From Hyphomonas jannaschiana VP2 (GTDB taxonomy: Bacteria; Pseudomonadota; Alphaproteobacteria; Caulobacterales; Hyphomonadaceae): a DNA stretch of 64,000 nt. Below, one piece after another: positions 51,977 to 60,339 of the stretch; position 1 is the stretch's first letter, and each line of letters begins with the position of its first letter. A program made the translations under genes and the position numbers. The notes below the pieces were generated by a model. The model was not told the DNA's origin. It saw nothing but the letters and a program-made list of their open reading frames with translations, and searched no databases. The DNA is taken from NCBI RefSeq assembly GCF_000685215.1, contig NZ_ARYJ01000014.1:1-64000 (forward strand), read 5' to 3'.

Positions 51977-53443
51977 ATGTCCGATACGGCTCAGGCCGGT
52001 TTTGTCGCCGGTACAAATAAACCCGGGTTTCTGACGCGCCTTTCCTTCGGGATCGGCGGGGCAGCTGAGGGCATAAAGAATAACGGGTTCGATTATGTCC
52101 TGTTGTTCTTCTACAGCAACATCCTGGGCGTCGATGCCGGCCTGGTCGGCATGGCGCTTCTGGTCGCGCTGATTGTCGATGCGATTTCGGATCCGGTTGT
52201 CGGTTACTGGTCTGACAATCTCCGCACCCGGTTCGGGCGGCGCCATCCCTTCATGTATGCTGCGCTGGTGCCGGTGGCGCTGGCTTATTACCTGACATGG
52301 AACCCGCCAGACGGCATGGACGGAAACGCCCTGTTCCCCTGGCTGGTCGGCATGACCATTTTCGTGCGGCTGAGCTTTACCTTTTACGAAGTCTCCAGCC
52401 AGGCGCTGGCGGCGGAACTGACCCAGGACTATGACACGCGAACCGGACTGATGTCGCTTCGCTACTTCTTTGCCTGGTTTGGCGGGCTCACGATCCAGAT
52501 CCTGTTGTTCAAATATCTGCTGGTTCCCACGCCGGAAATTCAGGTCGGTGTGTTCAATGTGGATGGCTGGAACACCTATGGTGCCATCGCGGCGGTCTGC
52601 ATTCTCATCGCGGTCTTCCTGTGCGCCGTCGGAACCCACAGTCACATTCCGCATCTGAAGGCACCGCCAGCGGCGCGAAAGCTGACCCTCAGCCGGATCT
52701 TCGCCGAGATTTTCGAAACCGTTTCCAACCCGTCTTTCCGCGCGCTGTTCCTGGCGACCCTGTTCGGCCTGATGGCCACGGGCATTTCGGCGACGCTGAA
52801 CCAGTACATCAATACGATTTTCTGGGAGTTCGATAACGAACAGATCGCCGGGCTGACCATGGGGGTCTATGTCTCGGCAGTGCTGGCGCTGATCATTGCG
52901 CCGATTGTCGGCAAGACGATTGGCAAGAAGAAAGGTGCGATCGGTATCGGGATCCTGGCATTCACCATCGCGCCCATGCCGGTCATCCTGAGGCAGTTCG
53001 GTTTGCTTCCGCCAAATGGAACGGAGAGCCTGTATAATATCGTGCTCGCCATCACGATCTTTGACCTGGCCCTGATCATCACGACCCAGATGCTGATGGG
53101 GGCGATGGTCGCCGACATCGTCGAAGACAGCGAGCTTCAGACCGGCCGCCGTAATGAAGGCATCTTCTTTGCTGGCATCAGCTTCATCAAAAAGCTGTCG
53201 CAGGGCGGGGGGGTCATGATTGCGTCTGTCGTGCTGAGCGTAGCGGGGCTGTCCCAGGGCGGCGGAGTTGCGGCAGCCGGGCCGGAGGCCATCCGGTCGC
53301 TTGGCTGGGGCTATGCGGTCTCATTGCTGGTTGCCTGGACGCTGATGATCGTCGCGGTTTCCTTCTACCGGATCAGCCGGGAGAGCCATGAGAGAAACCT
53401 TGCAGCGCTCGCGGCGAGGGTGGAAGAAGAGACAGCCTCCTGA
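51977..53443 (+). CDS. Glycoside-pentoside-hexuronide (GPH) family MFS transporter
   Basis: 488 residues, about 12 transmembrane helices. The GPH hallmarks are clear: LSFGIGGAAEGIKNNGFDYVL at the start, LIVDAISDPVVGYWSDNLRTR, FGRRHPFMY and later the intracellular ETGRRNEG-like QTGRRNEGIFF. These transporters take up sugars or other organic solutes with Na+ or H+. Here it follows an acyl-CoA dehydrogenase, so a carboxylate or lipid-like substrate is possible. The ATG is 14 bases after the previous stop. Confidence 0.9.
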   Translation: MSDTAQAGFVAGTNKPGFLTRLSFGIGGAAEGIKNNGFDYVLLFFYSNILGVDAGLVGMALLVALIVDAISDPVVGYWSDNLRTRFGRRHPFMYAALVPVALAYYLTWNPPDGMDGNALFPWLVGMTIFVRLSFTFYEVSSQALAAELTQDYDTRTGLMSLRYFFAWFGGLTIQILLFKYLLVPTPEIQVGVFNVDGWNTYGAIAAVCILIAVFLCAVGTHSHIPHLKAPPAARKLTLSRIFAEIFETVSNPSFRALFLATLFGLMATGISATLNQYINTIFWEFDNEQIAGLTMGVYVSAVLALIIAPIVGKTIGKKKGAIGIGILAFTIAPMPVILRQFGLLPPNGTESLYNIVLAITIFDLALIITTQMLMGAMVADIVEDSELQTGRRNEGIFFAGISFIKKLSQGGGVMIASVVLSVAGLSQGGGVAAAGPEAIRSLGWGYAVSLLVAWTLMIVAVSFYRISRESHERNLAALAARVEEETAS

Positions 53444-53510
53444 ATTCCTGACTGAATTGTCATGAACCGCCGAATTGCCACTCCCTTGGCGCCGCAATAG
53501 AGCCATAGAC

Positions 53511-54932
53511 ATGATGCACGCTCTTCGCATGACAAGACATGTTTCAAAGTTCCTGGCGTTGGCCGGGCTTTGCGTGGTGGCCCTTCTGGTGCTGGCGGTT
53601 TCCCCCCTTATGGCGCACGCCCAGCGATTGCCGGAAACACGGTCGGAGATCGACCTGACCTTTGCGCCACTGGTGAAGGAAGTCTCGCCTGCCGTGGTGA
53701 ACGTCTACACCCAGAAAACGGTCAAGACTGGTGTCACGCCGATGGAGATGCTGCTCTATGGCCGCGCAGCCCCGCAGAGCCGTGTTCAGAACTCCCTCGG
53801 GTCCGGTGTGATCGTGCGGGAAGACGGTGTGATAGTCACGAACAATCATGTGGTTGAAGACGCTGACTCGTTCCGCGTCGTGCTCAGCGACCGTCGGGAA
53901 TATCCGGCCGAGCTCGTTCTGAACGACGAGCGGACGGATTTGGCGGTTCTGAAGATCGATACAGGCGGCGATACGCTGCCCGTTCTCCATTTTGCCGACA
54001 CGCGCGAAGCCCAGGTCGGAGATCTGGTCATGGCCATCGGCAACCCGTTCGGGGTCGGCCAGACGGTGACCAGCGGCATTATCTCCGCCACGGCGCGGAC
54101 TGATGTCGGCATCTCCGACTACTCCTTCTTCATCCAGACCGACGCGGCCGTGAACCCGGGCAATTCGGGTGGCGCTCTCGTGAACATGAGAGGCCAGCTT
54201 GTCGGCGTGAACACGGCGATCTTCTCCCGTGGTGGCGGATCGAACGGGATCGGCTTTGCCATTCCGTCCGAGATGGTGAAGCGCGTCGTTGATGCTGCCA
54301 TGAATGAAGGCACCTTTGTGCGTCCATGGCTTGGCCTTGCGGCCCAGTCAGTCAGTTTTGACATGGCGAAGGCTCAGGGCCTGTCCCGCCCGATCGGCGT
54401 GATGGTCACCGAAGTCTATGATGGGGGGCCGGCGGACAAGGCAGGCCTGCGGCGCGGCGATCTGGTCACCGCCATCGACGGCCGGGAAGTCTTTGACGAG
54501 AAGGGCCTGAAATTCCTCGCGGCCATCCGCAATCCCGGAGAAAAGGCGCAGCTGAACGTTCTGCGCGGCGGACGGAACCAGGTGATCGGCGTGAAGGTCG
54601 AGCCGCCTCCGGGGGCGACCGAAGCGGACATCGTGTTGCTGGAAGGCCAGGATGTATTCAACGGGGCCCGTGTTGTTGAACTGTCACCTCGCCTCGCGGA
54701 GGAGAATGGGCTCGATCCGTTCCAGAAGGGCTCCGGCATCTATGTTTACTCGGTCGCGCGCCGCTCCATCGCGCGCAACTACTTCCGGCCGGGAGATGTT
54801 ATCCGCTCCGTCAACGGAAAGAAGACCACGACCGTGAAAGATCTCGAAGCCGTCTTGCGCGACTCCGACCGTAGCTGGGATATTGAGCTGGACCGCAACG
54901 GGCGGACCATCCGGGGGACAGTCCGCCTCTAG
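53511..54932 (+). CDS. Do/Deg family periplasmic serine protease (DegP/DegQ type)
   Basis: 473 residues from the ATG at 53511. A signal peptide of about 40 residues ends MAHAQ. The trypsin-like triad is His in NNHVVEDAD, Asp in RTDLAVLKID and Ser in GNSGGAL. Two PDZ domains follow (RPIGVMVTEVYDGGPADKAGL and FQKGSGIYVYSVARRSIAR). It degrades or refolds misfolded envelope proteins. Start uncertain: ATGs at 53511, 53514 and 53529 are all possible and none has a good ribosome site. It stands between the GPH transporter and the convergent P450. Confidence 0.93.
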   Translation: MMHALRMTRHVSKFLALAGLCVVALLVLAVSPLMAHAQRLPETRSEIDLTFAPLVKEVSPAVVNVYTQKTVKTGVTPMEMLLYGRAAPQSRVQNSLGSGVIVREDGVIVTNNHVVEDADSFRVVLSDRREYPAELVLNDERTDLAVLKIDTGGDTLPVLHFADTREAQVGDLVMAIGNPFGVGQTVTSGIISATARTDVGISDYSFFIQTDAAVNPGNSGGALVNMRGQLVGVNTAIFSRGGGSNGIGFAIPSEMVKRVVDAAMNEGTFVRPWLGLAAQSVSFDMAKAQGLSRPIGVMVTEVYDGGPADKAGLRRGDLVTAIDGREVFDEKGLKFLAAIRNPGEKAQLNVLRGGRNQVIGVKVEPPPGATEADIVLLEGQDVFNGARVVELSPRLAEENGLDPFQKGSGIYVYSVARRSIARNYFRPGDVIRSVNGKKTTTVKDLEAVLRDSDRSWDIELDRNGRTIRGTVRL

Positions 54933-54939
54933 CGCGAGA

Positions 54940-56202
54940 TCAGTTCGCTTTCGCGTGCAGGACCACCGGAAGGTGGGTGTATCCCAGGACGAAGTTCGAC
55001 AGGACACGTTCCGGCTCACCGACGACTTCGACATGCTCGAAACGGTTCATGATTTCTTCCCACAGGATGCGAAGCTGCATCTCGGCGACGCGATTGCCCA
55101 TGCAGCGGTGAATGCCGAAGCCGAAGGACACATGGCGCCGGGCATTCTGGCGGTCGATCAGGAACTCGTCCGGCCGTTCGATCGCTTCTTCATCGCGATT
55201 GCCTGAAACGTACCACATCACCACCTTGTCGCCTTTGCGGATCTTCTGTCCACCGAGTTCGGTGTCTTCCGTGGCGACGCGGCGCATATGCGCCAGTGGC
55301 GTCTGATAGCGAATGATCTCAGATACCATGTTCGGAATCAGCGACGGGTCGGCTTTCAGCTTCGCATACTGGTCCGGGAATTTGTTGAGGAAGTAGACTC
55401 CGCCCGAAATGGAGTTCCGCGTCGTGTCGTTGCCGCCGACGATCAGCAGCATCAGGTTGCCGAGCAGTTCTATCGGGTTGTTCACCATGTCCTTCGTCTG
55501 GGGATCATGGGCGAGCAGGGAGATGAAATCGAATTTCCGGGGCTCAGCCGCGCGCTGGTGCCAGAGCTCGGTGAAGCTTGCGAGGCACTCGTTGAGATGC
55601 TTCATCCGCCATTCCATGTCGGCCCCGGCCACGCCAACCGCGTCTGACGTCGTTGCAACGTCGGACCAGAAGGGCAGCTTGTGCCGGTCTTCGAATGGAT
55701 AGTCGAACAGGGTGGCGAGCATTTGCGTCGTCAGTTCGATGGAAACCCGGTCCACCCAGTTGAATTCCTGGCCGACCGGCAGGCCGTCCAGAATATTGCA
55801 GACGCGCTGGCGGATCAGGTCTTCCAGCTCTGACAGCTGGCTGGGAGCGACAGCGGGCTGAGCGGCCTTGCGCTGGATGTCATGGATCGGTGGGTCCATG
55901 GCAATGAACATCGGCGGCTGGAAATCGTCTGACGGATCCCCGATCACGATGCTGGGGACGGACGAGAAAACCTTGTGGTTCGAATCGACGGCGATGATGT
56001 CGTTGTACTTGGTCACAGACCAATACGCGCCGACCGCGCTGTCCGGGCAATAATGGACAGGCGCTTCCTGGCGCAGCCGGCGGAAATACTCGCCCTGTTT
56101 GTTTTGCTGGAAGATTTCCGCTTTCGAAACGTCAAACCCTTCCAGCGGCAGGCTCCAGGGGTCTGGTACTTCCACGTCAATCGACTGTGCTGTGTCGGCC
56201 AT
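54940..56202 (-). CDS. Cytochrome P450, CYP153-like (alkane hydroxylase type)
   Basis: 420 residues from the ATG at 56202, preceded by GGGAGG at 5 bases. I-helix motif GGNDTTRNSISGG, ExxR in EIIRYQTP, and the heme motif FGFGIHRCMGNR with Cys367. The MRR-VATEDTELGG-QKIRKGDKVVMWYVSGNRDEE section and the heme segment resemble CYP153, which hydroxylate the terminal carbon of medium-chain alkanes. It needs a ferredoxin and reductase, neither of which is beside it. It is soluble and cytosolic, with a dioxygenase gene 75 bases upstream. Substrate identity is an inference. Confidence 0.9.
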   Translation of the reverse strand: MADTAQSIDVEVPDPWSLPLEGFDVSKAEIFQQNKQGEYFRRLRQEAPVHYCPDSAVGAYWSVTKYNDIIAVDSNHKVFSSVPSIVIGDPSDDFQPPMFIAMDPPIHDIQRKAAQPAVAPSQLSELEDLIRQRVCNILDGLPVGQEFNWVDRVSIELTTQMLATLFDYPFEDRHKLPFWSDVATTSDAVGVAGADMEWRMKHLNECLASFTELWHQRAAEPRKFDFISLLAHDPQTKDMVNNPIELLGNLMLLIVGGNDTTRNSISGGVYFLNKFPDQYAKLKADPSLIPNMVSEIIRYQTPLAHMRRVATEDTELGGQKIRKGDKVVMWYVSGNRDEEAIERPDEFLIDRQNARRHVSFGFGIHRCMGNRVAEMQLRILWEEIMNRFEHVEVVGEPERVLSNFVLGYTHLPVVLHAKAN

Positions 56203-56277
56203 ATTTTCCTCCCAAACAGGCATTTTTTTGCCCTTATGGGGAGGAGAGTACGTGCGAAGCCTGTTTCTGGGAAGTTT

Positions 56278-57120
56278 TTATGCCGCCCCAATTGTTGTGC
56301 GGTGCAACAAGCGATCGTGCCCGGCATATCCGCCGGTGGCCATGTGCAGCAGGCAGCGATTGTCCCACATCAGCAACATGTCGGGCTTCCATTTGTGCCT
56401 GTACTGGAATTCCGGCCGGGTCTGCCAGCGATAGAGTTCGGTCACCAGCTCCCAGCCTTCATCATGCTCCATCCCGGCAATTCCCACGATATAGCCGGCA
56501 CAGCCAAAAATGGCCTTGCGGCCGGTCTCGGGGTGCGTGCGGATGATGTCATGGCGCTCCGTCGCGTCCGCATCGGCAGACGGGCGGATGTCCATGCTGC
56601 GTCCTTTGGCTTTGTCATCATCGCCATACATGCCGACAGGAGAATAGGCGTTGCGGGCCGAGTGTATGGCGTGACGCCCTTCGAGCCGTTTCCGCAAATC
56701 ATCCGGCATCTGGTCCAGCGCCATGTACTGGTTGGCGAAAAGCGTGTCGCCGCCGCTGGGCGGGATCGTGATGCCGAACAGGCAGGTACCGGCAGGCGGA
56801 CGCTTCTGGAAGCTCCAGTCGGAGTGCCAGCTCTCGGCAAAGATGGGGGCCGTCTCGTCGGCGGCCCGCTTCACGGCGATAATATGCGGATGGCCCTCGA
56901 TGGGGGCAATGAATGGGTCATCCCCGAACGGCCCGAAGTATTGCGTAAATCGCTCTAAGTCCGAATTAGTCATCTTCTGATCCGGGAAAGACAGGACCTG
57001 GTGGTCCAGCCAGGCCTTCCGGATCTGGGCGATCATGTCCGTATTCAGGGGCCGGGTCAGGTCCACGCCGCGCACAGTGGCGCCGCAGGCCTGCCCGGAG
57101 GGGGTAATCTCCAGGCTCAT
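56278..57120 (-). CDS. TauD/TfdA family Fe(II)/2-oxoglutarate dioxygenase
   Basis: 280 residues from the ATG at 57120 (GGAGGAAACG upstream). Iron ligands are His99 and Asp101 (SWHSDWS) and His259 (CLLHMATGG); the 2-oxoglutarate-binding Arg is likely Arg274 (LLHRTTI). TauD members hydroxylate taurine, 2,4-D, alkyl sulfates or similar, releasing sulfite, aldehyde or alcohol. The neighbour is a P450, not an ABC transporter for sulfonates, so the substrate is open. Expressed on the minus strand; its start is 60 bases from the divergent rarA start. Confidence 0.92.
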   Translation of the reverse strand: MSLEITPSGQACGATVRGVDLTRPLNTDMIAQIRKAWLDHQVLSFPDQKMTNSDLERFTQYFGPFGDDPFIAPIEGHPHIIAVKRAADETAPIFAESWHSDWSFQKRPPAGTCLFGITIPPSGGDTLFANQYMALDQMPDDLRKRLEGRHAIHSARNAYSPVGMYGDDDKAKGRSMDIRPSADADATERHDIIRTHPETGRKAIFGCAGYIVGIAGMEHDEGWELVTELYRWQTRPEFQYRHKWKPDMLLMWDNRCLLHMATGGYAGHDRLLHRTTIGAA

Positions 57121-57179
57121 ATGCGTTTCCTCCGACACCCACCTTATCACGGCGCGCCAGCTCGCCTAGAACACAGGTC

Positions 57180-58490
57180 ATGAGCGATCTGTTCGAATCT
57201 GCCGGTCTGTCAGATGGGGCCCCGCGTCCCCTCGCAGACAGGCTGCGCCCTCAGAAGCTGTCCGAGGTTGTCGGGCAGGACCATCTGGTCGGTCCGGATG
57301 GTACCCTATCGCGGATGCTGCAGGCCAAACGCCTGTCGTCCATTATCTTCTGGGGCCCGCCCGGCGTCGGGAAAACAACGATTGCCCGGCTACTGGCGCA
57401 GGAAACCGATCTCGAATTTGAGGCAATCAGTGCAATCTTTTCAGGCGTGAAGGATTTGCGCGCGGCGTTCGACCGGGCTGAGGGCCGCCGGAAGGTTGGC
57501 AAGGGAACGCTCCTGTTCGTCGATGAAATCCACCGTTTCAACAAGGCGCAGCAGGACGGATTCTTGCCCTTCGTCGAAAGTGGCGTGGTCACGCTGGTCG
57601 GTGCCACAACGGAGAACCCGAGTTTCGAGATCAACGGCGCGCTGTTGTCGCGGTGCCAGGTGCTCGTGCTCAAAAGGCTGGAAGAGGCGGCTTTGCTGGA
57701 GCTTGTCCGGCGTGCCGAAGCGCTGGAAGGGCGCGCCTTGCCTGTTGTGGAAGAGGCCATCGCGCCGATCCTTGCCATGGCGGATGGGGATGGGCGCTAC
57801 CTTCTGAATATTGTTGAGCAGATTTATGCGCTTGCCGGACCGAAGGCGGTGCTCAGCCTGCCGCAAGTGACGTCCGGATTGCAGAAGCGGGCCCCAGCTT
57901 ATGACAAGACAGGGGACGGCCATTACAATCTGATCTCAGCCTTGCACAAAGCGGTCCGGGGATCTGACCCCGATGCGGCACTCTACTGGTTCGCGCGAAT
58001 GATCGATGGCGGTGAAGATCCGCTCTATCTCGCCCGCAGGCTGGTTCGAATGGCAAGCGAAGATATTGGCCTGGCGGACCCGACCGCTCTGATGGTGGCC
58101 AGCGAGGCGGCCCGGGCCTATGAACGTATGGGGTCTCCGGAAGGAGAGCTGGCACTCGCGCATGCAGTCATTCATCTTGCCACAGCGCCGAAGTCCAATG
58201 CGGCTTATGTGGCGTGGAAAGCCGCACTCCGGTCGGCACGCGAAACCGGTAGCCTGATGCCTCCCAAGCATATTCTGAATGCGCCGACTGCCATGATGAA
58301 AGATCAAGGCTATGGCGAAGGCTATGCTTATGATCACGACACGGAGGAAGGTGTTTCAGGTCAGAATTACTTTCCGGATGGCATGCCCCGCCAGTCCTTC
58401 TACCAGCCCAAGGGTGAAGGTCGTGAAAAGCCGATTGCCGAGCGCCTGGCCTGGATTGCCGGTATCCGGGAACGAAAGGGCGGCAAGTGA
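57180..58490 (+). CDS. rarA: Replication-associated recombination protein A (MgsA/RarA)
   Basis: 436 residues, the normal length. AAA+ Walker A GPPGVGKT at 59-66, Walker B FVDEIHRF at 113-120, then GATTENPSFEINGALLSRC (sensor 1 region) and the C-terminal MgsA helices (AYVAWKAALRSARETG, MKDQGYGEGYAYDHD). RarA acts at stalled replication forks. The stop overlaps the pseudouridine synthase start by 4 bases, so the two are coupled. Confidence 0.95.
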   Translation: MSDLFESAGLSDGAPRPLADRLRPQKLSEVVGQDHLVGPDGTLSRMLQAKRLSSIIFWGPPGVGKTTIARLLAQETDLEFEAISAIFSGVKDLRAAFDRAEGRRKVGKGTLLFVDEIHRFNKAQQDGFLPFVESGVVTLVGATTENPSFEINGALLSRCQVLVLKRLEEAALLELVRRAEALEGRALPVVEEAIAPILAMADGDGRYLLNIVEQIYALAGPKAVLSLPQVTSGLQKRAPAYDKTGDGHYNLISALHKAVRGSDPDAALYWFARMIDGGEDPLYLARRLVRMASEDIGLADPTALMVASEAARAYERMGSPEGELALAHAVIHLATAPKSNAAYVAWKAALRSARETGSLMPPKHILNAPTAMMKDQGYGEGYAYDHDTEEGVSGQNYFPDGMPRQSFYQPKGEGREKPIAERLAWIAGIRERKGGK

Positions 58491-59218
58491 CGCGTAACCG
58501 CCCTGTCCCAAAAGTCAGCGCTGAGGATGCCGCTTTTGTGCGGGAGCTGGTGATCTACGAAGATGACAAGGTAATCGTTTTCGACAAGCCGTCTGGGCTG
58601 GCCGTACAGGGAGGTGGAGGCATTGAGCGGTCGCTGGATGAATTATTGGCGGCATTCGCAAGATCTAACGGGAAACGCCCGCGCCTCGTGCACCGACTCG
58701 ACCGTGGAACCTCTGGCGTGGTCGTCACCGCAAGGACTCAGCCGGCGGCCGCATTCCTGTCTGAAGAATTTGCAGCCCGCCGGACAGAGAAAGTCTATCT
58801 CGCGCTGGTCCGGGGTGTTCTGCCTCCCGAGGATAGTGGAACCCTGAACACGCTTCTGGTCAAAGTCGAGGAAGGCGGGCGGCCGCGCATGATCGCCGTA
58901 AAGTCAGGCCGCAAAGGCGCGCAGGCTGCGACAACGCATTGGCGGATACTGGCCCGGAATGGAGATGCAGCGCTCGTTGAGGCGCGTCCTGAAACCGGCC
59001 GGATGCATCAGATCCGCGCGCACTTGTCCATCGCGGGTATGCCCATACTTGGAGATTGGCTGTATGGGATGGGAGCAGAGAGTGCACCGCGTCTGATGCT
59101 GCATGCCAGAAGGCTGGCGATCCGGCATCCGGACGGAGACGTCATGCATTTTGAAGCGCCCGTCCCGAAAGACTTTGCCGCACTGGTATCTGGTTTGGGG
59201 CTTCAGTCCGGCTTGTAG
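58487..59218 (+). CDS. RluA/RluC-family pseudouridine synthase, short form
   Basis: 243 residues from a GTG overlapping rarA. The catalytic motif HRLDRGTSG is at 69-77 with Asp72. FDKPSGLAVQGG at 32-43 and GRMHQIRAHL near 167-176 complete the family core. No S4 RNA-binding domain precedes it, unlike RluC/RluD, so the N-terminus starts directly at the catalytic fold. The target uridine (rRNA or tRNA) cannot be told. Convergent with the epimerase gene, overlapping by 16 bases. Confidence 0.9.
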   Translation: MTRNRPVPKVSAEDAAFVRELVIYEDDKVIVFDKPSGLAVQGGGGIERSLDELLAAFARSNGKRPRLVHRLDRGTSGVVVTARTQPAAAFLSEEFAARRTEKVYLALVRGVLPPEDSGTLNTLLVKVEEGGRPRMIAVKSGRKGAQAATTHWRILARNGDAALVEARPETGRMHQIRAHLSIAGMPILGDWLYGMGAESAPRLMLHARRLAIRHPDGDVMHFEAPVPKDFAALVSGLGLQSGL

Positions 59219-60207
59219 TAGCTGCGGTACCAGTCGACGAAGGACTCAATGCCGCGCTGAACATCCGTGGTGGGGACATATCCCGTCAGGGCCTGTAACA
59301 GGCTGACGTCCGCATAAGTCTGCTTCACATCCCCGGGCTGCATGTCGAGCATGTTCTTGACGGCCTTTTTGCCAATGGCGTGCTCAATCGCCTCAATATA
59401 ATCCATCAGTCGGACCGGCGCAGCGTGGCCGATATTGACCAGGCGGTACGGGGCGACAGGGCTCAGGGAGTCATTTCGCATGACCGGCTGCCCGGCAACC
59501 GGCGGCGTGTCGATCAGACGGCGGATCGCTTCAACCAGATCATCGATATAGGTGAAGTCGCGCATAAGGTCGCCATGATTGTAGACGTCGATCGGTTCGC
59601 CTTTGAAAATGCGGTTGGTGAAAAGGAAAAAGGCCATGTCGGGCCGTCCCCATGGTCCATACACGCTGAAGAAGCGGAGCAGGGTCGTTGGTGTGCCATA
59701 GAGATGAGAGTGGCTGTGCGCGATCAGTTCGCTGGACAGTTTGGAGGCGGCATAGATCGTCAGCGGATGCGGTGCCGGGTCTGTTTCTTCAAATGGAAAC
59801 TTTTGATTAGCGCCGTAGGCTGATGAAGTGGACGCCAGGACGAGGTGCTTGGTTTCATGCTGCCGGGCCAGTTCGATCACGTTGAACGACCCGACAATGT
59901 TCGAGGTGATATATTCGCGGGGGTGTTCGAGACTGTAACGGACACCAGCTTGTGCCGCGAGGTGGACCACGACATCCGGTGTGCTGTCGCGAAAGGCCAT
60001 TGTCATGGCAGCTTCATCTTCCACCTTCACTTCATGCATGCGGAAGTTGTCGTGAGCGTCCAGCCGTTTAACGCGGTCGCGTTTCAGGGAGACATCGTAA
60101 TAGTCGGAAAAGCAGTCGACCCCTGTTACCTCGTGCCCTTCCTTCACGAGGCGCAAAGACAATTCGTTGCCGATAAAGCCGGCGGCACCGGTGACGAGAA
60201 CTTTCAT
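59203..60207 (-). CDS. UDP-glucuronate 4-epimerase-like short-chain dehydrogenase
   Basis: 334 residues. The NAD motif GAAGFIG is at 7-13. Catalytic residues are Ser/Thr in STSSAYG and Tyr in IYAASKLSSE (YxxxK). GVRYSLEHPREYITSN is typical of UDP-glucuronate epimerases. It makes UDP-galacturonate, a possible substrate for the EPS locus. The ATG at 60207 is chosen because it starts the fold; frames back to 60279 add a tail. The 3' end overlaps the pseudouridine synthase gene. Confidence 0.92.
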   Translation of the reverse strand: MKVLVTGAAGFIGNELSLRLVKEGHEVTGVDCFSDYYDVSLKRDRVKRLDAHDNFRMHEVKVEDEAAMTMAFRDSTPDVVVHLAAQAGVRYSLEHPREYITSNIVGSFNVIELARQHETKHLVLASTSSAYGANQKFPFEETDPAPHPLTIYAASKLSSELIAHSHSHLYGTPTTLLRFFSVYGPWGRPDMAFFLFTNRIFKGEPIDVYNHGDLMRDFTYIDDLVEAIRRLIDTPPVAGQPVMRNDSLSPVAPYRLVNIGHAAPVRLMDYIEAIEHAIGKKAVKNMLDMQPGDVKQTYADVSLLQALTGYVPTTDVQRGIESFVDWYRSYYKPD

Positions 60208-60279
60208 ACCTATGACCTGTTTTGCCTCCCGGGCTATATGATCGCTGCTGTCCGTACAAGCAGGAGAAACCGCAAACAA

Positions 60280-60311
60280 GAAAGGCCTTCCGATACGTCG
60301 AAAGGCCTTTC
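60280..60311 (-). terminator. Rho-independent terminator after sppA
   Basis: GAAAGGCCTT (60280-60289) pairs with AAGGCCTTTC (60302-60311), with a 12-base loop that itself contains CGA/TCG. Read on the minus strand the stem is followed by a T-rich TTGTTTG. It lies 29 bases past the sppA stop (60340). Confidence 0.75.
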
Positions 60312-60339
60312 CAATTCAGTTATGGGCCGGCGCCCTTGC

